NCBI GenBank assembly: GCA_028571685.1
Contig: CM053146.1
Span: 62,219,431 to 62,283,430 of the forward strand
DNA: 64,000 nt
Direction of reading: 5' to 3'
Source of the DNA: Heterohyrax brucei
Taxonomy: Eukaryota; Chordata; Mammalia; Hyracoidea; Procaviidae
Shown: in pieces, positions 1-11,640 of the stretch
Position numbering within the stretch: position 1 is the stretch's first letter
Layout of the letters: each line of letters starts with the position of its first letter
The notes under the pieces: generated by a model
What the model was told of the DNA's origin: nothing
Database searches by the model: none
The model's input: the letters and a program-made list of their open reading frames with translations, nothing else
Translations under genes and position numbers: made by a program

Positions 1-434
1 CTGATATGGTCTTTTGTGATCCCTCAGAAAACCAGAGTTGACACAATAAGACATATAAATCTTAATATGCTGTATACGCATCAATGAGACCAAAATTTTC
101 CAAGACACAACTCAAAGTCGAGGACTTGCCACTAGGCTTAGTTTGGCCAACATCCATATTTGTTAGACTGGGAAGAAAAAGAGATCTTTAGGTGTAAGTG
201 TATTTTCCACAAGAAAGACAATTGGAAAAGCAAACTTACAAGTACAACAGTAGGAAAGGTAAATGAGGAAAAGAGAGGGTCAGCTGGTGTGAAGTAAAAC
301 AAAGTTGGCTTCTCTCATGAAATCTCACTAAAATAACACTTAGCAAATACAGAAACTAAATTTATGTACCCCTGCCTTGGCTTGGCTGGCCCCCAACAAA
401 GACTCAGAAATCACTGGAAATAGGTGGAGATAGA
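1..434. other. No gene or repeat recognised
   Basis: AT-rich sequence with short open frames only. No splice-bounded exon, SINE or LINE match was recognised. Confidence 0.5.
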
Positions 435-600
435 GATCTCCAAATACCCACTGCCGTCGAGTGGATTTCAACTCACGGTGACCCTATAGGAAAGAGTAGA
501 ACTGCCCCATAGAGTTCCAAGGAGCGCCTGGTGGATTCAAACTGCCAGGCTTTTGGTTAGCAGCTGTAGCACTTAACCATTATGCTACCGAGTTTCCAAT
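435..600 (-). mobile_element. AfroSINE
   Basis: Reverse-oriented AfroSINE: the 3' module (GTCGAGTGGATTTCAACTCA) is followed by the reverse of the tRNA-like head ending in a GGAAAC-type start at about 598. Several substitutions from the expected consensus. Confidence 0.85.
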
Positions 601-606
601 GGAGAG

Positions 607-1590
607 ATGTTGTTGCTGTTACACACCATTGCGTCAGTTCCAACTCATAGTGATCATGTGAACAACAGAATGAAACACTGCCTGGTCTTGTACCATGTCC
701 ACAATCAAAATTTTTATGCTTAATTCAATTGTTGCAGCCACTATGTCAATCCATTTCATCAAGGGTCTTCCTTTTTTTGCTGACCCTCCACTCTACCAAG
801 CATGATATCCTTCTCCAGAGACTGATCCCTCCTGACAACACATCCCGAGTATGTAAAACACAGTTTTGCCATCTTTGCTTCCAAGAAGCACTCTAGCTGT
901 AATTCTTACAGAACAGATCTGTTTTTTCTTTGGTAGGCCGTGGTACATTCAATCTTCTTCTCCAACACCACAATTCGAAGGTATCAGTTTTTCTTCTGCC
1001 TTCTTTGTTCATTGTCCCACATTCACATGCTTACGATGTAATTGAAAACACCATGGCTTGAGTCGGGCACATTTTAGTTTTCAAGGTGACATCTTTATTT
1101 TCCAGTACTTTGAAGATGTCCTTTGCAGTAGCTTTCCCCAGTGCAATGTGTATTTTGATTTCCTCACCGCTGCTTCCGTGGGGATTTGATTGTGGACCCA
1201 AGTAGAATGAAATCCTTGACAACCTCAATCCTTTCTCCATTTATGACAGTGTTGCTTACTGGTCCATTTGTGAAGATTTTTGTTTTCTTGAAGTTGAGGT
1301 GCAACGCATACTGAAGGCTGTGATCCTTGATCTTCATCAGTGTTTCAAATCATCTTCACTACCAGCAGGTAAGGTGGTGTCGTCTGCATAATGCAGGCTG
1401 TTAATGAGTTGTCCTCCAATCCTGATGCCTTGTTCTTCATCATATAATCCAGCTTCTCAGATTATGTGATTGGCATACAGATTGAAAAGGTCTGGTGAAA
1501 AGATATAGCCCTGACTCACATCTTTCCTGATTTTAAGCAGTGCAATGTCCCTTTGTTCTATTCCCACTACAAGACAAATTTTGGAGAGAT
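607..1590 (-). mobile_element. RTE (BovB-like) LINE, 5'-truncated
   Basis: Starts at the RTE tail (TGTTGTTGCTGTTACACACC, reverse of the CACCTAACAACAAC terminus) and runs up the 3' end of ORF2 in antisense. Antisense translation contains decayed forms of the RTE C-terminal region, with frameshifts throughout. About 1 kb of a roughly 3.2-kb element. Confidence 0.88.
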
Positions 1591-1689
1591 GGGGGAGTAA
1601 ATTCAGAATGATTGTTCAATGACTGTTTATAACACAGTAAGACTTTAAGATCACCTTTCCCTCATGGAAAACCAAATGAAACACAAAAC

Positions 1690-1838
1690 CTGCTGCTTCT
1701 GAATCGATTCCACCTCGTAGTGACCCTATAGGACAGAACTGCCCCACAGAGTATCCAAGGAGTGCATAGTGGATTTGAACTGCTAACCTTTTGATTAGAA
1801 GATATAGCTGTTGACCACTGCACCACCAAGGCTTTCTC
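1690..1838 (-). mobile_element. AfroSINE
   Basis: Reverse copy from GATTCCACCTCGTAGTGACC to the decayed tRNA-like head ending near CACCACCAAGGCTTTC. Confidence 0.82.
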
Positions 1839-1989
1839 ACCTCATAGGTGAAGATTAGAATTCTCTGGAAAAGGTGAATTAGAGGATCTCTGGCCTACAG
1901 ACCATAAGATACAGTTGACAGTGGGTGTTCTAAACCTAAAAAATGAGGATGCGTGAAAGCATCCGTTACTAAATTTTGAGAATCACTGA

Positions 1990-2605
1990 CTTTTGCTCCA
2001 CTTGGATTCCTAGGCATTGGTAGCCTGACATATACCTGCTAGACCAAAGATTGTAAGAAAATTCTCTAAGCAATCTGACCAGCCAAAGAGAAAATGGACT
2101 CTAATACAAAAACAGAGATTAAAACTAACAAGAAAAAATAACAAAGGAAATAAAGAATTTACTAAGAAAAAATCTAGAAAACAACAAACAAGCTATAACT
2201 AGTATCCAGAAAAATAAAAGCAAATATTGTAACATACCATAAGAACGTGCATGTGTGTATGTATTCAGAAAGAATAACTTTTAAAATCCTTGTGAAACTT
2301 AAATGATAGTCGAAATGAAAAACCTTAGAGATTTGAAAGACAGAATTGTAGAAATCTCCCCAAAAGTAGAACCATAACACATAATATGGAACTGAAAAAG
2401 TAAATGTAAGCTATCTTCAGGAAGAGTTTAGGTAACCAAAAATCTGATTAACAGACGTTCCAGAAAGAAAGAATAAAGGAAGTAACCAGTCATGAAAGGA
2501 ATAATTCAAATCAATTTGCCAAAACTGAACAGCATAATTTTCCAAACAGAAAGCACTCATCAACAGCTCAGCAGGATGGGTGCAAAAAAGACCCACACGG
2601 TATTA
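1990..2605 (+). mobile_element. L1M/HAL1 ORF1 remnant
   Basis: Contains the decayed ORF1 stretch around 2510-2610 (CCAAAACTGAACAGCATAAT then a 'GCAAAAAAGACCCACAC' module) typical of mammalian-wide L1M/HAL1 ORF1. Sense orientation, many stops. 2606-3050 is unassigned; it carries a 112-codon open frame at 2492-2830 that straddles the junction and resembles no known protein. Confidence 0.5.
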
Positions 2606-3050
2606 GACATCACCTATGCGTCACATCAGATGCTCTGGATCTCTCTTGTCTCTCATTTCATCCATTGCTATGGCAACCAGCTCTGTCTGCCAGGGTTCCG
2701 ACAAGTTTCATATACATCTCATTTCATGCCAGCACTGAAGCCTGGAACCATATTCGAGGTCCATATATGTACCAAACTGAAAGTACAGGACAAACAAGTT
2801 TCTACGGGGCAAATCTTTGATCAGCAATAAATTAGAGCTGAAGGACAAACTTTCACCTTCCTTACCTCAGATGGATGATGCTGAGATAGATTTCATTTAC
2901 GTCTTAGAGGACAATCGCATGGTAGCATACCATTAGCAACTCATCTTCCTATTGGCTCTACTTCCTTCTCTGTTCACTCCTCTAATGCCTCGCTCCTGAT
3001 TTCTGTATTTGCACTTCCACTAAATTGGTAGTGAATAAGCTTTTGCCTCA

Positions 3051-3252
3051 AAGGGGCCCTGGCAGTGCAACAGTTAAGCACCTGGTTGCTAATTAAAAGG
3101 TTAGGGTTTAAGCCCAGCTAGCAGCTCCGCAGGAGAAAGATCAGGCAATCTGCTCCTGTTAAAGGTCACCACTGAGAAAGCCCTATGGGACAGTTCTGCT
3201 CCATCAAGTGGGGTTGCTATGAACTGGAATCAACTCAACGGCATCTGACAAC
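3051..3252 (+). mobile_element. AfroSINE with RTE-like tail
   Basis: Complete AfroSINE from GGGGCCCTGGCAGTGCAACA through the AGCTCCGCAGGAGAAAGA module to CATCTGACAACAA. It ends in the RTE-type tail instead of the GTTTGGTTTT tail. It sits inside L1M/HAL1 sequence. Confidence 0.88.
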
Positions 3253-3960
3253 AAGACTTTGTCTCAAATTGTCTTTCTGGGAAACAAGGTTAAGACATAA
3301 CAGGATGAATGATGATAAAATTTTTGAAAATCAGGGATAAAGAAAAAATCCCAAAAGCTTCCGAAGAGGTAAAAACATGTTGTACACAGAGTATGAAGTA
3401 CTACAACAGCCACATTGGAAAGAAGAAAGTGAGGCAAAGACTACTAAGTTTTGAAGAAAAATAAAATTCCAAGCTTTATAACTATACACAGGTGCAGAAG
3501 AAGCATTTGATAAAATTCAGTATCCATTTACTGGGGGGGGGGGGGGGGACTTAACAAACAAGGAAATATTTTTTATCAAACAAAAAGTACAAAAATATAA
3601 CCAATGAATTAGTCAAAGGTGCAAATGAAATAGATATAATTTCATTAAAAAAAAAAAAAGACTTCTCAAAAGGTTACCAGAGAATTTACCGAATCAAAAG
3701 TGAGAGGTAAAGTGAGAAAAAAGAAAGGACATGTGATGCAAGAAACAAGATACATAACACAAGACTCAGCAAAGGTAATCTACAGGATGGTGATAAAAGG
3801 AGATTCCCGGAAAAATGTGATTATCCCTTTAGACAGCAACAAAAGATCAGAGCAGGTCGGAGGTTCTAGCAAAGACTTCTTCAATAAGATGATGGAAATA
3901 TAATACCTACTCCTTAAACTTTAAAATTAAAATATTCCCTGCAGTCTTCTTCAAACCACA
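3253..3960 (+). mobile_element. HAL1/L1M ORF1-derived remnant
   Basis: Words such as AAAAAATCCCAAAAGCTTCC (about 3345) and the GGATGGTGATAAAAGGAG module (3785-3803) match the 3' part of HAL1-type elements. The interior contains an L1 ORF2-like word near 3500, a run of 16 G (3533-3548) and A-rich tracts. Assignment is by eye. Confidence 0.45.
3533..3548 (+). repeat. Homopolymer G16 tract
   Basis: Sixteen consecutive G residues in AT-rich surroundings. Confidence 0.9.
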
Positions 3961-3978
3961 CAATAGTTCAACCTGTTA

Positions 3979-4509
3979 GTTCTAACAGTGAAGTCCACAA
4001 ATTGTTTTAAGTGGTATACACCCCACTGCTGAATATCACTATGGTCACATTTGAAGTACTCCTCTTGAGAAGCTATGCACTGACACCAGTGCCCAGTCCA
4101 TCCTTCAGAGCAATTTTAGAACTCTTTCTGGAATGGCCACTGTGCACGCTGGCAAGGCGGCAAGTTCAAGAACTTAACTGTGTGGTTGTCTGGGAGGTAG
4201 TTTTTAGCCAGTAAACCAACAACTGTACTGGAACAGCCTCCCTACTCACCTGATCTGGCCCCCCATAACTATTTTCTTTACCTGAAGATAAAAGAAATTT
4301 TGAAAGGAAGATATTCTGCATACAGGACATCAAAGGTAATACGACAGCTCTAGTGCCCATTCCAGAAAAAAATCCAAAATTGCTTTGAAGGGTGGGCTAG
4401 GCACTGGCATCGGTACATAGCTTCCCAAAAGTGACTGTAGTGATATTCAGTGATGAGGTAGGTAGCGCTTTTTCTAGGACAAGTTAGCTGACTTAATTGT
4501 CAGACCTCA
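3979..4509. mobile_element. Palindromic non-autonomous mariner derivative, copy 1
   Basis: The left arm (3979-4141) and right arm (4352-4509) are imperfect inverted repeats, each an inverted copy of the 3' end of a mariner transposase gene plus its terminal repeat. The spacer codes, in decayed form, the mariner segment with 'SPDLAP'-type wording (here SLLT.SGPP) followed by the C-terminal region. Terminal motif GACAATTAAGT/AGACCTCA. Right end followed by TA (4510-4511), the usual mariner target. Confidence 0.8.
4352..4509 (+). repeat. Right arm of the copy 1 mariner palindrome
   Basis: Inverted relative to 3979-4141. Shared words include the left-arm form CTCTTTCTGGAATGGCCA versus the right-arm form CCATTCCAGAAAAAAATC, and GATATTCAGTGATGAGG versus its reverse complement near 4025. 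Confidence 0.78.
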
Positions 4510-5187
4510 TATATGGACTCAGACTAACAACAGCAACTCTGGAAGACTAGACAAGAAGCTTGGGGGCAGTGAGTTTATGTTTATGGTGAAGGCACAATAT
4601 GGAAAATGATAGTGGGAATGGTTGCACAACTTGAAAAATGTAATCAGTGTCACTGAACTGTATATGTACAAATTGTTGAACAGGTGTTTTATACTGTGTG
4701 TATTTTCAACAGTCACAAAAATAAGTTATGAGAATAAAGAAAAAGTAAACATTTTAAGAGGAAAAATAAACAACTAGGGAATATTTTGGAGATGAACTAG
4801 TCCGTGACCAAGTAGTGTTACTGCTGAAATGCAAGGTTGGTTTAATATTTTAAGTATCAATCTACATAATCACGTTAACAGAAGAAAAGATAAAAATCAT
4901 ATGAGCATCCCAGTTGACTCAGAAGAAAACATTTAGCAAATCTTTTTTATCTATTCACAATAAAAACTCTGTGCTAACTAAGACTAGAAAGGAACTTGTC
5001 TCACCTAATAAAAAACCTATAGCTAACTTTTTACTTAATGGTGAGAGTCTGAATATTTTCTTTCCAAGATCAAGAATGAGACAGGCTATCCATTTATATT
5101 TGATATTGTAGTGGATTTCCTACTCAGTATAATAAGGCAATAGAATGAAAAGGTTTTTTTATTCAGCTGTTACAAAACTGTATATTT
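4510..5187 (+). mobile_element. Old L1M fragments
   Basis: 4560-4735 resembles the L1M 3' end (GGTTGCACAACTTG, CACTGAACTGTATATGTAC). 4740-5187 resembles L1M ORF2, for example ATCAATCTACATAATCACGT and AATGGTGAGAGTCTGAA. Both sense and heavily decayed. Confidence 0.6.
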
Positions 5188-5775
5188 ATTGTTGTTGTTA
5201 GGTCCCGTAAAGTCAGTTCCAACTCACAGTGACCCTATGAACAAAGGAACGAAACACTGCCTGGTCTTGCGCGATGTCCACCGTGCTTAAGAACATTGTT
5301 GCAGCTCCTGTGTCAATCCACCTCATCGAAGGTCTTCCTCTTTTTCGCTTATGTGTCCACTCTATCAAGCATGATGTCCATCTCCAGGGACTGATCTTTC
5401 CTGACAATGTGTTCAAAATAAGTAAGATGCAGTCTTGCAATCTTTGCTTCCAAGGAGCTCTCTGGTTGTAATCCTTCCGGGATAAATCTGTTGGTTCATT
5501 TGGCGGTCCATCGTACATTCAACGTTCTTCTCCAACACCACAGTTCAAAGGCATCTGTTCTTCTTCTGTCTTCTTTGTTCATAGTCCAGCTTTTGCATGC
5601 ATATGATGCAACTGAAAATACCATGGCTTGGGTCAGGTGTGTTTTAGTCTTCAAAGAGACCTCCTTACTTTTGAATTCTTTAAAGACGTCCTTTGCAGCA
5701 GATTTTCCCAATGCAATGCATCTTTTGATTTCTTGACTGCTGCTTCCAAGAGCATTGATTGTGGACCCAAGTGTG
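5188..5775 (-). mobile_element. RTE LINE, 5'-truncated
   Basis: Begins with ATTGTTGTTGTTAGGTCCCG (reverse of the tail) and extends antisense through the C-terminal coding region to GTGGACCCAAGTGTG. It interrupts an L1M. Confidence 0.88.
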
Positions 5776-5789
5776 TATGTATATATCTT

Positions 5790-6308
5790 AAAAAATCTAT
5801 TTCCTTAGAAACCTCCTGTAACTAATATGTGTGTACAGTATTCTCAGGAAATAATATTAATAAGATTCTAAGTTAATAGCCACCGAATTTCTAATACCTT
5901 GTAAATGGAGAAACAAATTCTAATGCATTCATAGAGTAGAATACTGCTTAGAAATGAAAAGGAAGTACCAGTGTACAAAATAGCATAGGTAACTGCAGAA
6001 GCATTATGTTGAGAGAAAGAAACCACATAGAAAAAAGTGCATTCTGCATAATTCACTCATACGAAATGCCGGTAAAGACACACCAATATGTAATGACAGA
6101 AAAGAGATGAGTCACTACCTGAGCTAGAGCTACACAGTGGGAACTAAGTGGGACGAGGCATAAGGGAACCTCTTCTAGTAATAGATACGCTTTGCATGTT
6201 GACTGTGGTAGTGATTCCACAGGTGCATCCATTGGTCAAAACTCATCATCTGTACAGTTAAAATATATGCATTTTATTGTATATAAATTATACCTCAATA
6301 AAATTATG
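5790..6308 (+). mobile_element. L1M 3' region
   Basis: Continuation of the L1M interrupted by the RTE at 5188. It ends at the typical 3' terminus (TATAAATTATACCTCAATAAA, about 6283-6302). Confidence 0.6.
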
Positions 6309-6484
6309 GGCCAGCAAAAAAGAGGAAGATCCTCAGGAGATGGACCGACACAGTGGCTGCAACAATGGGCTTCAGCATAAACACAACTGTGGCAGGACAC
6401 ACGACTGGGCGGTGTTTCGTTCTGTTGTGCATGGCATCACTGCGAGTCACAACCGACCTGATGGCACCTAATGAAAACAACAAA
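6309..6484 (+). mobile_element. RTE LINE 3' end
   Basis: Plus-strand RTE tail with AAAAAAGAGGAAGATCCTCA, CAACAATGGGCTTCAGCATA and GTTTCGTTCTGTTGTGCATG, ending in CACCTAATGAAAACAAC. Confidence 0.88.
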
Positions 6485-6895
6485 GTTATTTTAAAACTAA
6501 ATTAAAATCACAAGCCACAATTAATGGAGAAAGACAAAAAAGAAGAGGAAAATGGAGTATGCTGGATAAGAGATCAGAGAACTATAACATATTTAGGAAA
6601 AGGAAGAGGGAAAAAAGTGAAGAAAAGAAGAACATACAGCAGACAGTCTCAAATGAACTCTTCCAGGCCTCACTACTGTGGCTTGGCCATTTAATCCTCA
6701 CAACCTTTCAAGTTAAGTATAATTATCCTGCCCTGTTAATATGGGAATTGTTATGCAGACCCTGAGAGACCAAAAGCATGTCCAAATTTTCACATTTTGC
6801 CAGTGGCTCCTGTATCTTTCTACTACATGTCACTAACATCCTTTAGAGGTCAGTTTTCATGGGGTGAGCTTTCCAGATGCTGAGCTGGAGTTTAG
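6485..6895. other. No gene or repeat recognised
   Basis: Short purine-rich frames, with no similarity recognised. Confidence 0.4.
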
Positions 6896-6896
6896 C

Positions 6897-7345
6897 ATGT
6901 TGTTGTTAACTTCATGGAGTTGGCTCCAAGTCTTGGAGATCTTATGGAATATAAAACTAAGCTTTACCTAGTCCCTGATCTTTGGTATGTTTGAGACCCT
7001 GGTGGAGGGCTTGGTGACAATCTATCTCACAGGATCTCTCCCCTTCTGTAACTTTCTACCTCACCAAGCATAATAATCCTTTTCTAGCAATTGGTTTTTT
7101 CTGATAACATGTCTGAAACAAGTGAGCTAAAGTCTCACCATCCTCACTTCTAATGCATACTCTGGATGTATTTCTTATAAGGCGGGTTTGTTTGTTCTCC
7201 TGAAAGGACATAGTATGTTCAGTACATGGAAGAAGAATTGATGCATTTGAACTGTGGTGCTGGTGAACAGTATTAAATATGCCAGGGTTTGACATGCAAA
7301 GTATTCATTTGGGACCAATCTCTGGAGAAGGCAGAGGAAGAAGTA
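6897..7345 (-). mobile_element. RTE LINE fragment with an inverted 5' part
   Basis: 6900-7215 is antisense RTE from a TTGTTGTTAAC tail. At about 7222 the orientation flips, and GAAGAAGAATTGATGCATTT (sense RTE) follows, with further sense words near 7310-7340 (GGACCAATCTCTGGAGAAGG). This is the arrangement made by twin priming. Confidence 0.65.
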
Positions 7346-7844
7346 GAAATGAGCAGAGGGAGAAGTCACACTGCCATGTAGCCCAAGCACTGGTGTAGCA
7401 AGCTTCTGGCAATGCTAGGGGGATCACTGAAGAGTACATGGGCAGCAGAATGACCCACATCAGGCCGTTACTGTCCCGGCCTTGATGTGTCGTTAAACAC
7501 AGGCTGCCCCAGGAAAGGCATCCCTTTGGTGAGATGGCCCTGAAACTTGGGAGCTAGAGGCCACATGCTCACAGGTTGGGTAATGAGTCCTTTCTTGAAG
7601 GGGGATCTGAAAGGTCCATCCCTGTGTCTACCAAGCACTTAAGATAAACAACAAACAAAGCAAAGGAAAACATTCTGCTTTTCCCATTAGAAAAGTCCCA
7701 ATATGGCTACATCACCAACTTTATCTCCCCATCTCCATGCATCATGGTATCTGTTGTCTGCAACTGTATGGAGGTCCTTGCCAGAAGTCATCTACCTTTC
7801 ACTGAAGTGATTCTATGACAAGTAAGGAAAAGAGTAGGAATCAT
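7346..7844. other. No gene or repeat recognised
   Basis: Unassigned intergenic DNA. Confidence 0.4.
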
Positions 7845-8115
7845 AACAATAAAAAATAATTGCTAATACATGTTATGTGCCAGGCACTGTTCAAAGCCCT
7901 ATACATGTTTTAAGTCATTTAAAACTCACATCAGTCCTCCAAGCTAGATATTATTTTTAGTCTCCACTTGGCATCGTAGAAACTGAGGCAAAGAGAGAGA
8001 CTTAGTTTCTAGCCTCAGGTCATATAGCTAGTATCAGGAGGCAGAATGATAGGGTTCCACAGTCTGGCTCTAGGAAAATCCACTTTTCCTAACCCCTACA
8101 CAATATGACACTCCC
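7845..8115 (+). mobile_element. MIR SINE
   Basis: Contains ATGTGCCAGGCACTGTTCAA, the CATTTAAAACTCACA core and AACTGAGGCAAAGAG, characteristic of MIR/MIRb in sense orientation. Confidence 0.85.
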
Positions 8116-8689
8116 CGTATCAAAAAGACACCTAGCCCTTTTTAACTGACATACTCTAGGTATACTTGATTGTCACCTAAAGTTACTCAGCTCTTTCTCA
8201 AAGCAAAGCCACCCACCAAAGTCCTCAGGCTGTTCTTCCATTTGAACAAGAACCTTGTGATTAAACTAGTCTTTCTCCTTAGGCAAACAAGTCTAACCCA
8301 CTTGGCCTTGAAGCCAGCACAGGTGTCTCCTATAGTAGCTTAAGCTACAAGTGGAGAAAGTTCTAGCTAAAGCAAAGGCCCGAGCCACTTTGATGGGAAT
8401 CAAAGTGAGTTTACTTTGAATTTTGAAATGAAGGGGTTTTGGGTGCTGATACCCTGCCTCCGCCAAGCCCAGATTGGTCTGTAATACAATCTGACTCTTG
8501 AATACTTAAAAATAGAGATAATTGAACACCCCACGCTGTGATGTGAGGCCTTGAAATTCAGTGCTGAACTCAGTGGTGGGAGTGCTGATTTGCATTGACT
8601 TAGTCATGCCCACCTCATCAGCTTAGATAACTGATGTTAGGTCCCCAGACTTTCCAGGGGCCTAATGCGTTCCTAGGAACACACTAGAC
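8116..8689. other. No gene or repeat recognised
   Basis: Unassigned; only short open frames. Confidence 0.4.
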
Positions 8690-8855
8690 GAGGAACCAGA
8701 AGACTATATTCTATTTCTAGTTCTACTGTTAACTATCTCCACGACCTTAGACAATTCACCCACTGTCTTTGGGATTTCAGTTCCTGCATCCATAAACTTT
8801 ATGGTTTGAATTATAAGGTTGTTTTCCAGCTAATTCTGTGACTCTCAGAAATCAA
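8690..8855 (+). mobile_element. MIR SINE
   Basis: Decayed MIR with CTAGTTCTACTGTTAACTAT and TTTGGGATTTCAGTTCCTGC. Confidence 0.7.
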
Positions 8856-9684
8856 TTGGGAAACTTAAAGACTCAGTGTAAGATTTAAAATGCTGTGATT
8901 GGAAAAGTATACGTTCCTAACATGCTCTTTTAGGGTCTGCCTCAAAATTACAGGTGGCACTGTTCTTTCACCCCACAGTAAGTCTCTTAAAGTAATCAAT
9001 GTCCTTAACATTGTTAAGATGGATGAGGTTAACAGACTAGCCACAAAAGGCTCAGCACGTTTTCTGGAGGCAGCACGTGTGAGCCGAATCAGAGCTGGAT
9101 GCAAACGCTAGCATAGCTCTACTGTGACTTACCTTGCCATCGCCACTGTGAAACAGGCTTCCTGGTAACTGCCATCCAGTAAAAAAGGTATGAGAACAAG
9201 AAGAGAGATGAGATGAATAACTTTTACAAAAACAAATTTGACCATAAAGTTATCTGGGCTCAAACAACAACATGCAAAATAGAATCCAGAAGGAAAGTAT
9301 TGTCTCAAAGATAAATAAATAAGTAAATAAACGAAGGGATAGAAGGAAAAGTTGAACTGAAACTTACATAGGCCAGTTTCCATCTTTCGTTGTTAGAGAA
9401 ATTGACAGCCAGTAAGAATCGACTTTTTCAGGATTACACAGAAAATTAGTGGCAGGTCGATTACTAGAATCTTGGTTTGTATTCATTCATTCAAGAACTG
9501 TTTACTGAACACCAATATACAATCAAACAATCCCACAAACTTTGTAAAATTGGAACTGTGACAAGTGATTGAAAGTAAGGCACACAATGCTCTACTGTAA
9601 GAACGTATAACATTTGATCTGCCCATAGACATCAGGAAACCTTTCCTAGAGTCACAGGAAAAAAAAAAAAATATGGCAATTCGC
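8856..9684. other. No gene or repeat recognised
   Basis: Unassigned. Includes short AT-rich stretches around 9310-9345. Confidence 0.4.
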
Positions 9685-9782
9685 TCCCATAAAGATTATA
9701 GCCTAGGAAACTCTCAAGGGAAGTTCTGCTCATACAAGGTTACTACCAATTGGAATTGACTGGATGGCACCCAACAATGAGG
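9685..9782 (+). mobile_element. AfroSINE, 3' part
   Basis: AAGATTATAGCCTAGGAAAC to GGCACCCAACAATGA; the tRNA-like head is absent. Confidence 0.7.
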
Positions 9783-9949
9783 CATAGAAAAAGAAAGAGA
9801 AAAAGTGTTCCAAGCAGAGGCAAAGGAATGCGCAAAGGCCCTGGGGCAAGAGAGAACATAGCATGTTTTAGGAATCAAAAACAAAAGCTGGAACACAGAG
9901 GAGGGTCTGTGTGGCATAAGAGAAGAGTGAAGAGAAAGGCTGTAGGTAG

Positions 9950-10590
9950 TCTATGAACATGTAGACCATGTTCATTCATTTATTCATTTGACAAATACTT
10001 TTTGATAACCTGAGCAGTGAACAAAAAAGTCCTTGCCCTCCCTAGTGGGAGGGAAACAGACACAGACGAAAGAAGGAAGAAGGCAATAAGAATGGGAAGA
10101 AATATATAACATGCTAGGTGGTGATAAGTGTCACGAAGAAAAATAAACCCAGCAAAGGTGAATAGTGCTGATAGATGATGTTATTTTAGGAAGAATGACC
10201 AGGAAAGCCTCTTTCTTAAGGTGAATTTTGAACAGAAACAGAAGTGAAGGAGAGAACCATTTAGTCATAAGAGGGACAAGTGTTCTGGGTAGAAAGGAAC
10301 AGTGCTGGCCCTGAGAACATGCTTAGAATTTTTAAGGAACAACAAAGAAGTGCAGCATTCTTGGAGCCCTGCTTGCTAAGAATCAGGGCAGAGAGGGAAC
10401 AAGTTACAGGGCTTTGGGGGCCAAAGAAAAGAATTTGACTTTGACTCTGACTCTGAATGGGATGGGAAGCACTGGTGGCTTTTGAGAATAGGAATAAGAT
10501 AATTTAACATATGTGCTGAAAGTATCACCCAGGCTGTTCCGTAATCATAGACATTAGGAGACTAAGAGTAGGAAGAGAGAAAACAGTTGA
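9950..10590 (-). mobile_element. Old LINE fragment, L2-like
   Basis: TTCATTCATTTATTCATTTG followed by TTGCCCTCCCTAGTGGGAGG is the reverse of the mammalian L2 3' terminus. Sequence to about 10590 (CAGTGCTGGCCCTGAGAACA, GGGCTTTGGGGG) continues the same ancient repeat. The same family appears to resume at 11641-12060. Confidence 0.55.
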
Positions 10591-10743
10591 CAATCTATCA
10601 TAATAATACGGTAAAAAACATAGTGTACATTTTTATGGCAAGGAAACTATTCTGGATTATAATATAATGGTGGATACAGGACATTATGTGTTTGTCAAAA
10701 CCCACAGGACTGCACAGCATGAATCTTGAACCCTAATATATTA

Positions 10744-10917
10744 TAGGAAACCCTGATGGCATAGTGTTAAGTACTACGGCTGCTAATCAAAAAGTCAGCA
10801 GTTTGAATCTGCCAGGCACTCCTTGGAAACTCTATGGAGCACTTCTACTCTGTCCTATAGGGTTGCTATGAGTCAGAATTGACTCATCAGCAGTGGAGTC
10901 ATTTTGATTTTTTTGAA
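10744..10917 (+). mobile_element. AfroSINE
   Basis: GGAAACCCTGATGGCATAGT through TCCTATAGGGTTGCTATGAG to a T-rich GATTTTTTTG tail. Confidence 0.9.
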
Positions 10918-10934
10918 TGTAATATAAACCTCAT

Positions 10935-11136
10935 GGTCGTTAAAGAAAAGGGTCAGCAAAACAAGAGGAAGATGCTCAGCGAGATGGATTGATACTACAG
11001 CTACAACGATGGGCTCAAACAGCAGCGATTGTGGGGATGGTAAGGGAACAGGCAGTGCTTTGTTCTGCCGTACATAGGGCTACTGTGAGCTGGAAGCAAC
11101 TCAGTGATACCTAACAACAACACAAACTAAGGACTT
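10935..11136 (+). mobile_element. RTE LINE 3' end
   Basis: AAGAGGAAGATGCTCAGCGA through GTGCTTTGTTCTGCCGTACA to ACCTAACAACAAC. Confidence 0.88.
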
Positions 11137-11139
11137 CAG

Positions 11140-11344
11140 CAAATAATAATATTATCAGCACTAGTTCATCAGTTGTAACAAATGTACCACACAAATGCAA
11201 AATGGTAATAATAGAATTAAAAGTAAGCAGGGGGAAAAGAGGTTATATTGCAATGCTCTGCACTTTCTGCACAACTTTTCTGTAAACTGTAAACTCTTCT
11301 AAAAATTAAAGTCAATTAAACTTAAAAATAAAAATTAAAAAGAT
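11140..11344 (+). mobile_element. L1M 3' end
   Basis: CACTAGTTCATCAGTTGTAA and TTTTCTGTAAACTGTAAACT are the terminal words of an L1M 3' UTR, followed by an A-rich tail. Confidence 0.7.
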
Positions 11345-11399
11345 GGTGGCTTCAAAGTGACCGTATCATGTGCACACTTTATGCTTCTATGCATCTATA

Positions 11400-11640
11400 C
11401 GATGTCATCTTACTGGCCTCTTAATAGAGGGGAGAGGAGAGGGTGGAGAAGAGAGGACAGGAGATGGTTAAGAGGATATGACATGTATAGAACAGAAAGG
11501 AGGAGTGTGCTGTCACCAGCTAAGGAGAGCAATAGGAGCTGCACATAGGAGAGCATGCAAATTTAAACTGGATTGTACACTTTTACTCCACCATGATAAA
11601 TAAATAAAATATAAATAAATAAAAAGAGAACAAGGGGAAA
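11400..11640 (+). mobile_element. Afrotherian L1 3' terminus
   Basis: GGAGTGTGCTGTCACCAGCT and a tail of ATAAATAAATAAAA repeats match the end of the L1 3' UTR seen at 43310-43800. Confidence 0.65.

Noticed and set aside
2492..2830. A 112-codon plus-strand open frame
   Set aside because: It begins inside an L1M/HAL1 ORF1 remnant and continues into unassigned sequence without any protein-like motif.
10744..10820. tRNA-like heads of AfroSINEs as possible tRNA genes
   Set aside because: The heads lack a complete cloverleaf and are followed by the SINE body; they are repeats, not tRNA genes.
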